From assembly GCA_943846675.1 (NCBI GenBank), contig OX044357.1, positions 682,001 through 746,000 of the forward strand: a stretch of DNA of 64,000 bases, written 5' to 3'. The DNA is from UBA987 sp002292105. Lineage in GTDB: Bacteria > Bacteroidota > Bacteroidia > NS11-12g > UBA9320. Under the pieces are notes generated by a model, which was not told the origin of the DNA, made no database searches, and was given only the letters and a program-made list of their open reading frames with translations. Numbering within the stretch: position 1 is the first letter of the stretch; every line of letters begins with the position of its first letter. A program made the translations under genes and the position numbers. Shown piece by piece: positions 26,834-36,345 of this stretch.

Positions 26834-26917
26834 AATATTCTAACATTTCTGAAAGTTTTGTAGCATCTGATGCAACTTTTCAAGAGGGTTTCAGACTAAT
26901 AATTGAAAAGATTTTCG

Positions 26918-26925
26918 TATATTTG
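26918..26925 (+). promoter_or_regulatory. Bacteroidota -7 element (TATATTTG)
   Basis: TATATTTG fits TAnnTTTG and lies 24 bases before the first gene of the six-gene set starting at 26950. The -33 TTG is not at ideal spacing. Confidence 0.45.
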
Positions 26926-26949
26926 GTTTAATACTATTGCTACTTCAAC

Positions 26950-27882
26950 ATGTCGTGTACCTCTAATTCTTTTATAAAATGGGTTTTTTGCGTAGTCATT
27001 TTGGCTACGGTTTTTGTTTCATGCAAAAAAACGGAAGACAAAAATTTTGATAATAACACGGCTATTTCTCCGCACCGCATCTCGACCATCAAAATTGAAG
27101 GCTATGTAACGCGTGTATTTATTGATTTAATAGGTAGAACGCCACTCGAAACCGAATTGGCCTTCGAAACGGACCTGCTCAAAGAAAAAAATTTGAGTAA
27201 AGAAAGTCGTGAGGCGCTTGTTGCAAAATTGCAAACGGATTCTACTGAAGTTGTCGGAGACTCAAGCTACGAAATTGCATATGGCGAGCGTTTGTATATC
27301 ATCATCAAATCAAGGATGGTTGAGGGAGCAGAAACACCTTCATTTACAAGGCATATTGGCAATGCAAACAACTCTTTAAGGCAAGGAAGACTTTTGGGGG
27401 ATTCTATTCGCGTTTTTGCGGCACTTGATAAAATAAAGCGCAACCAAGAGGTCATTGACGCTAAGTATGAATTTAGAAATCAAGAAATTACACTGAATGA
27501 AGTGTTTGCACGGATGCTGAACAATAATGTCTATGACGAAATAAATATGAATACGTTCAATTTTGTTAATGCGTCATTTGACGATTTGTTTTATCGGTTT
27601 CCAACACAAACTGAATTTGACATTGCGTTTAACATAATAGAGAAAAATGAAGTCGGGCCACTTTTTGGTGGTTTTGCTGCCACAAAAGGGGAATACTGCA
27701 AGTTGTTGACCGAATCGGATGAGTTTTATGAAGGGCTTATACGCTGGACCTACTTAACCTTGCTTGATCGAGACCCTACTACATCAGAAGTGTCTAGTCA
27801 TTTTCAAACGCTCCAGAGCACACAAGACTTTAGAAACCTTCAAAAAGAAATCATAATAACAGATGAGTATGCAGATTTTTAA
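26950..27882 (+). CDS. Lipoprotein with DUF1549-like motifs
   Basis: A 310-residue lipoprotein (lipobox VFVSC, Cys25). Near residue 50 it has VTRVFIDLIGRTPLETEL, resembling the RRVYLDLLGRxPTPxE start of DUF1549 of planctomycete cytochrome-associated proteins; a second such segment, LDRDPTTSEVSSHF, is near the C-terminus. DUF1549 usually occurs with DUF1553, DUF1501 and cytochrome c domains, and a DUF1501 protein and a cytochrome-like protein are encoded just downstream, which supports the likeness. The function is unknown. It overlaps the next gene by about 14 bases. Confidence 0.65.
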   Translation: MSCTSNSFIKWVFCVVILATVFVSCKKTEDKNFDNNTAISPHRISTIKIEGYVTRVFIDLIGRTPLETELAFETDLLKEKNLSKESREALVAKLQTDSTEVVGDSSYEIAYGERLYIIIKSRMVEGAETPSFTRHIGNANNSLRQGRLLGDSIRVFAALDKIKRNQEVIDAKYEFRNQEITLNEVFARMLNNNVYDEINMNTFNFVNASFDDLFYRFPTQTEFDIAFNIIEKNEVGPLFGGFAATKGEYCKLLTESDEFYEGLIRWTYLTLLDRDPTTSEVSSHFQTLQSTQDFRNLQKEIIITDEYADF

Positions 27883-28366
27883 GAACAAGTATATTTTAGG
27901 TTTGGCAGTCGCTTTCATCAGCCTAGCATCTTGTAAAAAAGATGTTATTGCTACTTACGATGTAAACGACGTCGATATTGAAGATAAAAGCCTGATTAAA
28001 GACAGGTCTAAATCGAATAAGCAGTTTATTTCCATTCTGTATACAACGCTGCATCAAAAAGCAATATCCAGTAATCAATTGATCCGCACAGAGCGTGTTA
28101 TTGAATCATTCGGTGACAAAGCATTGATTAACGAGGTTATTGTGAGCAACTACATGAATAGTGGGAATGTTGTGATGCCAACAAACGATGAAATGAGGGC
28201 GGATTTAGATACGTTTATTACAGATACGTATAAGTTGTTTTTCGTTCGAATACCCACAGAAATTGAAAAGGCATTTTTCGTTAATTATATAGAAGCGAAC
28301 CCGAATATTACACCCGAGTTGGTGTATACGGCATTTGCTTCTGCAGATGAGTACCAGTTTTATTAA
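27869..28366 (+). CDS. Short lipoprotein related to preceding gene
   Basis: A 165-residue lipoprotein (MQIFKNKYILG start, lipobox SLASC with Cys22). Its C-terminal half (LFFVRIPTEIEKAFFVNYI and ADEYQFY) resembles the C-terminal part of the preceding protein (LFYRFPTQTEFDIAFNII and TDEYADF), so the two are probably distant paralogues. I prefer the second Met; the first at 27863 is also possible. Its 5' end overlaps the previous gene, indicating translational coupling. Confidence 0.65.
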   Translation: MQIFKNKYILGLAVAFISLASCKKDVIATYDVNDVDIEDKSLIKDRSKSNKQFISILYTTLHQKAISSNQLIRTERVIESFGDKALINEVIVSNYMNSGNVVMPTNDEMRADLDTFITDTYKLFFVRIPTEIEKAFFVNYIEANPNITPELVYTAFASADEYQFY

Positions 28367-28374
28367 GTCGCATT

Positions 28375-29721
28375 ATGGAAAGAAGAGAATTTGTTAAAAA
28401 AGTAGGACTGACAGCGGCAGGAAGCGCTGCATTCCCCTATATACTGCCATCAGGTAGATTGTTTGCAAAAACAAATGCAGAACTCGCAGATCATGTGATT
28501 TATGTATTGTTTGCAGGAGGCGTGCGACAGCAAGAATCCGTATTGCAACAATATCTGTCTGGTAGCCAAGGTGTAGACATTGGTGGCAACATTATGTACA
28601 ACATGTTTAATGGGACGGCACCTGACAAAAAGATTGTTTACGGCACAACGCCAGCCAATGAGCCAACAGGTAGCTTGCCAATTCCAAAACTATTGACCAA
28701 TACGCTGCAGTCGCAAGGCTTATTGTTTCCAGAAGTTGAAGCAGTGAATGGCGGACATTATGGTGGATTAAATTCATTGTTAACGGGCAGTCGTTCATTA
28801 GCACAAGGATTAAAAGTGAGACCCAATTCACCCACCATTTTCGAATATTTGAGGAGACACAGAGGGTTTAAAGCTTCTGATGTATGGTTTGTAGGTTCTG
28901 GTATTGGGAATTCGTTTCCATTACTAAACTCAAGTAACCACGAGATGTACGGTACAGAGTATGGGGCGAATTTCGTCGCGCCTAGTATTACGTTTGGCAA
29001 CGAGGGCTTAGACGTCTTAAGTAATGCGAAAGTGTATCATCCGGATGAAGAGCTCGAACCCATTCAAAAAATGCGAGAATTCTTAAACAATTCGTTTAGA
29101 ATCAAAAACGGGGAAGTGCAAGGAATCCGCAACGGAGAGGATGAAAAGGAAAACATTAAAAAATTCATTCGAGAGATGTTTACCAAAAAGCAAACAGGTG
29201 GGTTGGCTGGTCCTCCAGCTGGAAGCGGTGGTGATTTGAGAACCCTTGCTTATGCAGCAGAGGTAATGAAATACTTTAAGCCAAAAATTACGGTAGTCAA
29301 CCTTGCGAATGTAGATGGTTGTCACTCTAATTTTTCCGGATACCTAAGAGCATTACACCGGGCAGACCATGGTGTTGGCTGGTTATGGGACTACATTCAA
29401 AAGGAAATTCCTGAAATGGCAGGGAAAACAATTATGTTGGCTACGCCGGAATGTGGAAGAAACTTAAACCCAAATCCAATTCAAGACGAAAATGATTGGT
29501 ATGGCTACGACCATAGTGGTGATGCCAATACGAGACGTGTATGGAGTTTAATGGCGGGCCCAAATGTGCCGTCCAATATGGTTGTTGGTAGCGAATCAAA
29601 TCAGATTGGTTTAACGACAGACAACGTATTAACCGTTGCAGACATATTTGGAATTAAAGATGCTGTGTTAAATGCAGGTTTCGTAAACCCAGGTTCAAAA
29701 TCATTATTTGATAGAATATGA
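28375..29721 (+). CDS. DUF1501 protein with Tat-type signal
   Basis: A 448-residue exported protein of the DUF1501 family, which has an alkaline-phosphatase/sulfatase-like fold. The N-terminus carries a twin-arginine motif (RREFVKKVG) followed by a hydrophobic stretch, the usual way these proteins reach the periplasm. Conserved segments include VIYVLFAGGVRQQE, NVDGCHSNF, LRALHRADHGVGWLW and LATPECGRNLNPNP. The catalytic role is not established. It follows two lipoprotein genes and overlaps the next start by four bases (ATGA). Confidence 0.85.
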   Translation: MERREFVKKVGLTAAGSAAFPYILPSGRLFAKTNAELADHVIYVLFAGGVRQQESVLQQYLSGSQGVDIGGNIMYNMFNGTAPDKKIVYGTTPANEPTGSLPIPKLLTNTLQSQGLLFPEVEAVNGGHYGGLNSLLTGSRSLAQGLKVRPNSPTIFEYLRRHRGFKASDVWFVGSGIGNSFPLLNSSNHEMYGTEYGANFVAPSITFGNEGLDVLSNAKVYHPDEELEPIQKMREFLNNSFRIKNGEVQGIRNGEDEKENIKKFIREMFTKKQTGGLAGPPAGSGGDLRTLAYAAEVMKYFKPKITVVNLANVDGCHSNFSGYLRALHRADHGVGWLWDYIQKEIPEMAGKTIMLATPECGRNLNPNPIQDENDWYGYDHSGDANTRRVWSLMAGPNVPSNMVVGSESNQIGLTTDNVLTVADIFGIKDAVLNAGFVNPGSKSLFDRI

Positions 29722-30665
29722 GGAAGGCAACAGTATCATTTCTCCTCGGCACTGCATTGCTATTCGGATGCAATAGTTCAGACCCTGACGTAACCAATCC
29801 GTATGATAACCAAACGGTAGGGCAAGAGCATGCAAAGGTTGATGGATCAAAGGCAGACTTAGACCCCAATACGATTGAAGGAATTCATGCGAACATCTTC
29901 CTGCCAACTTGCGCAAATTCAGGTTGTCATGACGGTAATTTTGAGCCAGACTTCAGAACCATAGAATCTTCATACAACACCTTAATTGGTCAACCCATTA
30001 TCAAACAAGATGACATGAACCCACTTACAGCAAGAGTTACGCCAGGTAACGCTTCAACAAGTATGCTTGTTAGGAGAATGTTGGTTGACATTAATGGCAA
30101 TTCCGGAACCATGCCAATTCTGGCAGATCCAGACAGCGATTGGCCTCAGAAGAAAGACGAATACATAAAGAACATAGAGACCTGGATTGATAATGGAGCG
30201 CTTAATCAAAATGGGGAAGTGCCTACGGCATCAAACTATCCAGTTCAGCTTAATGGGATTATAGCAAAAGTTAATGGAAGTATTGTGTCTCGGAACGGAA
30301 TATACAAATCAATGAATATACCCGCTGGAGCGTCAAGTGTTGAAATTTGGGTGTCTTTTGAGGATGACGGACTAACGCCTGATCAACTTACCAATGTTTC
30401 GGTTGACGTGTCAATTATGGCGAACGATTTTGATAGCACAAATATGACCACCTTGGTGTATACTGGTAGCCCAGAAACGGCCAAAGGGTATTTTGGGGAC
30501 GACGAATCGTTCTACCACCGAGCTACCGTATCATTAGCAAATTGGCAAAGTGGGGATGTGATTTGGTTAAGGACACATGTTTCTGATGGTGTCAATTCGA
30601 GTGAGGCGCCAAATGACAATTCGCTGTTCAGAGCAAAAGAATACGCAACCTTAAAATTGAAATAA
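29718..30665 (+). CDS. Cytochrome-c-like lipoprotein (CX4CH)
   Basis: A 315-residue lipoprotein (LLFGC, Cys18). At 62-71 it has LPTCANSGCH, a CX4CH haem-binding-type motif (Cys65, Cys70, His71), followed by VTPGNASTSMLVRRM and GTMPI, which match the planctomycete-type cytochrome domain (PSCyt1), where a Met-containing MP motif supplies the distal ligand. The C-terminal 130 residues are beta-rich (SVEIWVSFEDDGLTPDQLTN). Its ATG overlaps the DUF1501 stop. It could carry electrons or only a structural haem; no oxidase partner is visible. Confidence 0.75.
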   Translation: MRKATVSFLLGTALLFGCNSSDPDVTNPYDNQTVGQEHAKVDGSKADLDPNTIEGIHANIFLPTCANSGCHDGNFEPDFRTIESSYNTLIGQPIIKQDDMNPLTARVTPGNASTSMLVRRMLVDINGNSGTMPILADPDSDWPQKKDEYIKNIETWIDNGALNQNGEVPTASNYPVQLNGIIAKVNGSIVSRNGIYKSMNIPAGASSVEIWVSFEDDGLTPDQLTNVSVDVSIMANDFDSTNMTTLVYTGSPETAKGYFGDDESFYHRATVSLANWQSGDVIWLRTHVSDGVNSSEAPNDNSLFRAKEYATLKLK

Positions 30666-30668
30666 CCA

Positions 30669-31115
30669 ATGCAAAAGCTACTATATCTCACGACTATGCT
30701 TGTGCTTTCCTTGGGTTGCACGGAGGTAACACTTGTTGAGAAGCCTTCAGGGCCACCAATTATCGAATATGTGGACATTCAACCCCGCGTGGTGAGCGAG
30801 TTTCAGGATTCTATATTGATTACTTTTAAGTATTCAGACCCAGACGGAGATCTAGGTTTTGAAAATCCAGATATTAAACCACTTGGAATTCATGATTTGA
30901 GGCTTGAAACTTCTGACTTTCAGCATGTCGGATTGCTGGCGCCAATAGACGCCAATGTTGATATAGCTGGAGAGTTAACCGTAAAACTTAAAAACACCTT
31001 TTTGTTGGGTTCCAGTGAAAATGAGTTAACCACTTACGAACTCATCTTTACCGACCGTGCAGGAAATGCGAGTAACCCAATACAGACCGATCAAATAAGT
31101 ATAATCCGCCGTTGA
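30669..31115 (+). CDS. Small lipoprotein, Ig-like
   Basis: A 148-residue lipoprotein (LSLGC, Cys17) with a single beta-sandwich-like domain. The KYSDPDGDLGFENPD segment is a typical calcium-binding Asp loop of bacterial Ig-like domains. It starts 3 bases after the preceding stop, and its own stop overlaps the TTG start of the next gene (TTGA). Role unknown, presumably an envelope partner of the operon. Confidence 0.65.
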   Translation: MQKLLYLTTMLVLSLGCTEVTLVEKPSGPPIIEYVDIQPRVVSEFQDSILITFKYSDPDGDLGFENPDIKPLGIHDLRLETSDFQHVGLLAPIDANVDIAGELTVKLKNTFLLGSSENELTTYELIFTDRAGNASNPIQTDQISIIRR

Positions 31116-34100
31116 AGCAACTGTTTACTATAGTATCATTTTTCGCTTTTGCCTTGACCAGCTTTGCGCAAAACGACTTTTACATGAGTAATGCAAAAGT
31201 GAGTGATTGTAAGGGTAATTTCTTTGATAGTGACAATGGCAGTACATCGCTGGATTATGATCACAACGAAGACTATATTTTTACGATTTGCGTGCCTGGA
31301 GCAGAGAGTATAACGTTGAGCTTTTCGGCGTTTTGTACCGAGGCAGATTTGGACTATCTGATTTTGTATGATGGAAAAGATACGACAGCGAACAAACTAA
31401 GCGGAAAGATTTCCGGATCAAGGACACCAGGCTCATACACAACCACAGATTCGTGTTTGACCATTTATTTCCATAGTGATGCAAGTAAGTATTGTGATGG
31501 ATGGGAAGCAAGTTGGACAACTAAAGTTATTCCAATATTGCCGCCAAAAATTATGCCACCTACGGTAAGTTGTGAAGATTCTAAAGTGGGAATCAAGCTT
31601 GACCAAAAGTGGAATTGCGATTCATTATCGGGGTCTAATTTTACCCTTACTGGGCCGATTAACCCGGGGTTGACCCTGACACCCGTGAATTGTGATGCCA
31701 ATAACGAAACAGACACATTTGTATTGAACGTAACGCCAATGTTGGACCGTAGTGGGACGTACACCGTTGAGTTTGATGCCATCAAATACGATCGATGCGA
31801 TTCTGCTTGGACGCTGCATGCAGATACGACGTTCGATATCACGAATTGCCCGATTTATGTGAACTTACTTGCTGATCCAGATACGGTATGTAATGGAACC
31901 TGTACGGAGATAACCGCTGAAGTAACAGGAGGGGATTCTAGCTTATATGTATTCAATTGGTCGACAGGAATAAACGGGACGTTTGGACCACACACGTATT
32001 GTCCATTGGTGTCTGGTTGGGTGAAATTGACCGTTTCTGACGGAATTTCAATCCCAGGTACAGATTCAATTTGGATAGAAGTTGTGAGCCCACCTGTGGC
32101 TCGTGGGGACACCACCGTATGTGAAGCCGCCAATGCGTTTAATTTAACAGCAACACCTTTAGGGGGTTATTGGACTGGAAATGGAATTACGGATTCCGCA
32201 ACTGGATTGTTTGATCCGCCAACAGCAGGGGCTGGTTCTCATCAAGAAATTTATCACTTTGCTGGATGCACAGACACTACTATAGTGAATGTTATCGCAT
32301 TTGACGCGGGACCTCCAGATGCATCATGTCCTGGCTTGTCTCCATTTCAAGTGACTGGAGCTAATCCAGCCGGCGGCATTTGGTCCGGACCGAATATCGA
32401 TAGCACAGGTTTGTTTAACCCTGTTGATACGGGTTCTTATTTGGTGACATACACATGGAATGGTTGTTCGGATACAAAAAGGATAAATGTGTTTCCAGTA
32501 TTTGCACAAGAATTTGACACCGTTTGCCAATCAACAGATTCGATATTACTTAACTTCAGTCCGATTGGAGGAGTATGGTCTGGTAGAGGATTTAATGATA
32601 CAAGGTCAGGCTGGTTTGTGCCCAGGCTAGCAGGCTCAGGCAACAGGCAAGTAATATATAATGCAAATGGTTGTAGGGACACAACCTGGGTGTATGTGAA
32701 ACCCATTAGTGCAAGGGGCAATCAAATTCTGTGTCCGGACGGTGGTAATGGATTTACCTATGCTGGTTGGCCTGCGGGCGGTTACTGGGTAGGGCGTGGA
32801 ATTGTAGACTCCATCACTGGAGAATACGATGCTTCGTTTGTTTACACCATAAACCGTACTTCGTACAACGATACGATGTACTACCACCTTAATGGTTGTG
32901 TGGATGAAAAGATAATGTACGTGCGACCAACACGGGTGTATAACGACACCTTGAAGTTTTGTATCGAGGACCCAAGATTGTTGCTTAACTGGTCAAGTGC
33001 ACGACGCACGCCTGGCGGAGGTAGATGGACTGGAGCCGGAATTTCTGGTAATTATTTTACTCCGGTTGTGGCAGGAAGAGGTGTACACAAATTGTATTAT
33101 GATGCCTACGGATGTAGAGACAGCTTAATTATGGTTGTTCACCCTCAGTCCAATATCCAACAAGATACTTTGCTGTGTGAAACGGACCCATCGATAATTT
33201 TATTTGCAGAACAATCAGGAGGTTATTTTACTGGGCCAGGGATATTGGACAGTATTTTAGGAAGATTTGATCCAGGAACTGCTGGCGTAGGGACGCACAG
33301 ATTGTATTATTTCTCACGTTATGGTTGCATAGACTCCTGTGAAATTGAGGTTGGAGCAAGACCTATTGCACGTATTGCTCAGTACCAACCCTTTTATTGT
33401 TTTAGTGATACGACGCTCATCTTTTCTGGGACACCTTTTGGGGGGACTTGGACAGGTACAACCTTCGGTGATAGTCTGTTTAATCCGAACCTTTCCGGTT
33501 CAGGTAATCATAAAATATTGTATCGCTTCGGTACCGCAACGTGTTATACAACAGATAGTGCCTTTATTGATGTGTTAGACACCTTAAAAGGAAGTTTTAC
33601 CTACGACGATGATTCGTTGTGTTATGGTGAGCAAGCGACACTGATTGCAGGAGGATTGCGTGGAGCAAATACGAGTTATGCCTATAATTGGTCGGCATCT
33701 ACCTCTACTGATCGTAATGTCTTTGTTCGGCCACCAAATACACAATGGGTGCATGTTGTGATTAGCGATGGTTGTTCAGACTCTTATAGCGATAGTGTAT
33801 ACATTCATGTGTTTCCTAAAATTGAAACGGATGCCATCACTTCAGATTCGCAGTGTTATGGAACAGTCGGGTTTGCAGAATTACAACCTAGATTAGCCGA
33901 TCCGTACAGTGTAAGGTGGTTTACCACACCGCCGCGGTTTACCAATAGGATAAGTGCACAGGTAGCAACAACGTATGATTTTAGGATACAGAATTTAAAT
34001 ACGAAATGTACCCTTGATTCAGGCATTTATATTCCATCCTATCCGCGGATTAACGCATACTTTATTACGACACCTACGGAAGGAATCTGTTTGAATCCGT

Positions 34101-34585
34101 TTGACCCCGAATTACAAATCATTAATTATACGGTTGGCGCCACACAAGGAACTTGGTTTTTTGGGGATAGCACGCAGCAGGTGTATTCAACTCAGGATAA
34201 CCCGAGCCATATCTATAAGACTGATACCAATAAGTATGTCATTTGGTTATATGTTGAGAACAGAGGTGGTTGCAAAGATTCATTCAGTGTTGATGTCTGC
34301 GTTGACGATTCGGTATATGTTGTGATACCGACGGCATTTTCGCCTGGCACGGATGGCGTTAATGATTTTTACCATGTGCGTACAGCAGGGGTGACGGATT
34401 TTTATATGGCTGTTTTTAACCGTTGGGGGGAACAGGTGTTCGAAACGAATGATAAAGACTTTGAATGGGATGGTAATTATATGGGTAAACGCATGCCAAA
34501 AGGGGTGTATCCATACTACATAAAATACAAGGGGAAGAAAACTATCCGACAGCAGACACAAGGAACCATCCAAATCGTCCGTTAA
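31112..34585 (+). CDS. CUB/repeat protein with T9SS type B (CHU_C) tail
   Basis: A 1157-residue secreted protein. It starts with TTG, overlapping the previous stop, and has a clear signal peptide (MKQLFTIVSFFAFALTSFA). Residues about 28-138 form a CUB-like domain (LDYLILYDGKD, CLTIYFHSDA). From about 330 to 820 there are seven repeats with the GGxWxGxGI, DSxTGxFDP, AGxGxH and GCxD motifs. A PKD-like unit follows (WFFGDST and NPSHIY), then the gliding-motility-associated C-terminal domain (about 1070-1157: IPTAFSPGTDGVNDF, FNRWGEQVFE, KGVYPYYI). The tail predicts export by T9SS and surface attachment. Confidence 0.88.
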   Translation: MKQLFTIVSFFAFALTSFAQNDFYMSNAKVSDCKGNFFDSDNGSTSLDYDHNEDYIFTICVPGAESITLSFSAFCTEADLDYLILYDGKDTTANKLSGKISGSRTPGSYTTTDSCLTIYFHSDASKYCDGWEASWTTKVIPILPPKIMPPTVSCEDSKVGIKLDQKWNCDSLSGSNFTLTGPINPGLTLTPVNCDANNETDTFVLNVTPMLDRSGTYTVEFDAIKYDRCDSAWTLHADTTFDITNCPIYVNLLADPDTVCNGTCTEITAEVTGGDSSLYVFNWSTGINGTFGPHTYCPLVSGWVKLTVSDGISIPGTDSIWIEVVSPPVARGDTTVCEAANAFNLTATPLGGYWTGNGITDSATGLFDPPTAGAGSHQEIYHFAGCTDTTIVNVIAFDAGPPDASCPGLSPFQVTGANPAGGIWSGPNIDSTGLFNPVDTGSYLVTYTWNGCSDTKRINVFPVFAQEFDTVCQSTDSILLNFSPIGGVWSGRGFNDTRSGWFVPRLAGSGNRQVIYNANGCRDTTWVYVKPISARGNQILCPDGGNGFTYAGWPAGGYWVGRGIVDSITGEYDASFVYTINRTSYNDTMYYHLNGCVDEKIMYVRPTRVYNDTLKFCIEDPRLLLNWSSARRTPGGGRWTGAGISGNYFTPVVAGRGVHKLYYDAYGCRDSLIMVVHPQSNIQQDTLLCETDPSIILFAEQSGGYFTGPGILDSILGRFDPGTAGVGTHRLYYFSRYGCIDSCEIEVGARPIARIAQYQPFYCFSDTTLIFSGTPFGGTWTGTTFGDSLFNPNLSGSGNHKILYRFGTATCYTTDSAFIDVLDTLKGSFTYDDDSLCYGEQATLIAGGLRGANTSYAYNWSASTSTDRNVFVRPPNTQWVHVVISDGCSDSYSDSVYIHVFPKIETDAITSDSQCYGTVGFAELQPRLADPYSVRWFTTPPRFTNRISAQVATTYDFRIQNLNTKCTLDSGIYIPSYPRINAYFITTPTEGICLNPFDPELQIINYTVGATQGTWFFGDSTQQVYSTQDNPSHIYKTDTNKYVIWLYVENRGGCKDSFSVDVCVDDSVYVVIPTAFSPGTDGVNDFYHVRTAGVTDFYMAVFNRWGEQVFETNDKDFEWDGNYMGKRMPKGVYPYYIKYKGKKTIRQQTQGTIQIVR

Positions 34586-34647
34586 GCCCCTATTTTCCTA
34601 TAAAAATTAGTCAATTGTCTATTTTGCTGTTTTTTTAGTCAAATTCG

Positions 34648-34678
34648 TTGAAAAATTAAAAAGTTAGGACTACTTTTG
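34648..34678 (+). promoter_or_regulatory. rplM promoter (TTG-N20-TACTTTTG)
   Basis: TTG at 34648-34650 and TACTTTTG at 34671-34678 are separated by 20 bases and match both halves of the Bacteroidota consensus. Transcription would start near 34685, giving a leader of about 30 bases before the GTG of rplM. Confidence 0.8.
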
Positions 34679-34714
34679 CAGCCCTTTTTGAGGATACAAT
34701 AAAAAGAAAACACA

Positions 34715-35158
34715 GTGGATACGCTTTCGTATAAGACAAAATCAGCCAACAAGGCAACCGTTCAGAAAAAATGGTATGTTGCTGATGCAGAAGGAAAAAC
34801 CCTAGGTAGATTTGCTTCTGAAATCGCTAAAATTATTAGAGGTAAAAACAAGCCTGATTTTACACCTCATGTTGATTGTGGTGACAACGTCATTGTAATT
34901 AATGCTGAGAAGATTACTATGTCAGCGAACAAGATGGATACTAAGGTATACATCAGACACACTTCTTATCCAGGTGGTCAGCGTGAAACATTAGCAAAAG
35001 AATTGTTAGCAAAAAAACCTGAGGCTTTAGTTGAAAAAGCTGTGAAAGGTATGTTGCCTAAAAACAAGTTGGGTAATAGAATATTTCATAACCTTTTTGT
35101 TTACACTGGGACAGAGCATCCACATGCCGCTCAGAAACCTGAAACCTTAGAATTGTAA
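34715..35158 (+). CDS. rplM: Ribosomal protein L13
   Basis: Large-subunit ribosomal protein of 147 residues, the normal length. It starts with GTG, giving the phylum-typical MDTLSYKTKSANKATV N-terminus. The signature region is VEKAVKGMLPKNKLGNRIFHNLFVYTGTEHPH split by short loops. It is the first gene of the rplM-rpsI-rpsB-tsf operon, the standard order in Bacteroidota, with S9 starting 4 bases later. Confidence 0.97.
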   Translation: MDTLSYKTKSANKATVQKKWYVADAEGKTLGRFASEIAKIIRGKNKPDFTPHVDCGDNVIVINAEKITMSANKMDTKVYIRHTSYPGGQRETLAKELLAKKPEALVEKAVKGMLPKNKLGNRIFHNLFVYTGTEHPHAAQKPETLEL

Positions 35159-35162
35159 TATT

Positions 35163-35549
35163 ATGGAAGTTACCAATACATCAGGCAGAAGAAAAACTGC
35201 AGTAGCTAGAGTTTATATGACTCCAGGAAACGGTGCAATTACCGTTAACAAAAAAGATTACAAAGATTATTTCCCATCAGCTTCACAGCAATATAAAGTG
35301 CACCAGCCTTTAAGCCTTTGTGGATTAGATGGACAATATGATATTAAAGCTGTTTTAAGTGGTGGTGGTTCAACTGGTCAGGTTGAAGCATTGCGATTGG
35401 CAATTGCAAAGGCAATTGTTGAGCTTGATGCAGAACAAAAGCCAGCACTAAGAGCTGAAGGTTTCATGACGCGTGACAACAGAATGGTTGAACGTAAGAA
35501 GCCTGGACAAAAGAAAGCAAGAAAGAAATTCCAATTCAGTAAACGATAA
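35163..35549 (+). CDS. rpsI: Ribosomal protein S9
   Basis: Small-subunit protein of 128 residues. It begins TNTSGRRKTAVARVY and ends with the basic KKARKKFQFSKR tail that reaches the P-site tRNA. GGGSTGQVEALRLAIAKA is the family signature. It lies between rplM and rpsB with gaps of only 4 and 9 bases. Confidence 0.97.
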   Translation: MEVTNTSGRRKTAVARVYMTPGNGAITVNKKDYKDYFPSASQQYKVHQPLSLCGLDGQYDIKAVLSGGGSTGQVEALRLAIAKAIVELDAEQKPALRAEGFMTRDNRMVERKKPGQKKARKKFQFSKR

Positions 35550-35558
35550 ACTTCGTAT

Positions 35559-36314
35559 ATGTCAGAAATTACGACAAAAACATTATTGGATGCAGGTGTA
35601 CATTACGGTCACCTTACCAGTAAGTGGAATCCAAAAATGGCTCCTTTTATTTTTATGGAGCAAAATGGGATTCACATCATTGACTTAAACAAAACCCTTT
35701 CAAAACTTACCGATGCGAAAGCAGCGGTAAAAAGTATTACAAAGTCAGGGCGAAAAGTAATGTTTGTTGCTACAAAAAAGCAAGCCAAAGACATCGTTCA
35801 AAATGAGGCAACACGTGTAAACATGCCTTATGTAACTGAACGTTGGTTAGGTGGTATGTTAACAAACTTTGCTACTGTAAGAAAGTCAATCAAGAAAATG
35901 CAATCCATTGATAAAATGGTGACTGACGGTACCTACTTGCACCTTAACAAAAAGGAGCGTTTGATGAAGGATCGTGAGAAAACAAAATTGCAACGTTTAC
36001 TTGGTGGAATCGAACAATTAAACAGACTACCAGCTGCATTATTTATCATCGACGTTAAACGCGAGCATATTGCAGTTAAGGAAGCGCAAAAGTTAAATAT
36101 TCCAATTTTTGCGATTGTTGATACGAATTCAAATCCAAACTTAGCGGATCATCCAATTCCTGGGAATGATGATGCGTCTGCGTCAATCGAATTGTTGGCT
36201 AGAAGCTTTGCGGATGCAATTGCAGAAGGTCTTAGCGAAAGAAAGCAAGCTAAAGAAGCTGCTAAGAAAGATGTAGATAAAGAAAGCGCAACAAAAGAAG
36301 TTGCTGCTAATTAA
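35559..36314 (+). CDS. rpsB: Ribosomal protein S2
   Basis: Small-subunit protein of 251 residues. The N-terminal LLDAGVHYGHLTSKWNPKM and the later PDALFIIDVKREHIAVKEA-like block identify S2, here with PAALFIIDVKREHI. The C-terminal 25 residues are Lys/Glu/Ala-rich and disordered. It is followed 31 bases later by tsf, the usual partner. Confidence 0.97.
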   Translation: MSEITTKTLLDAGVHYGHLTSKWNPKMAPFIFMEQNGIHIIDLNKTLSKLTDAKAAVKSITKSGRKVMFVATKKQAKDIVQNEATRVNMPYVTERWLGGMLTNFATVRKSIKKMQSIDKMVTDGTYLHLNKKERLMKDREKTKLQRLLGGIEQLNRLPAALFIIDVKREHIAVKEAQKLNIPIFAIVDTNSNPNLADHPIPGNDDASASIELLARSFADAIAEGLSERKQAKEAAKKDVDKESATKEVAAN

Positions 36315-36345
36315 TCGGATCATAACACTTTAAAAAAATATTTTC

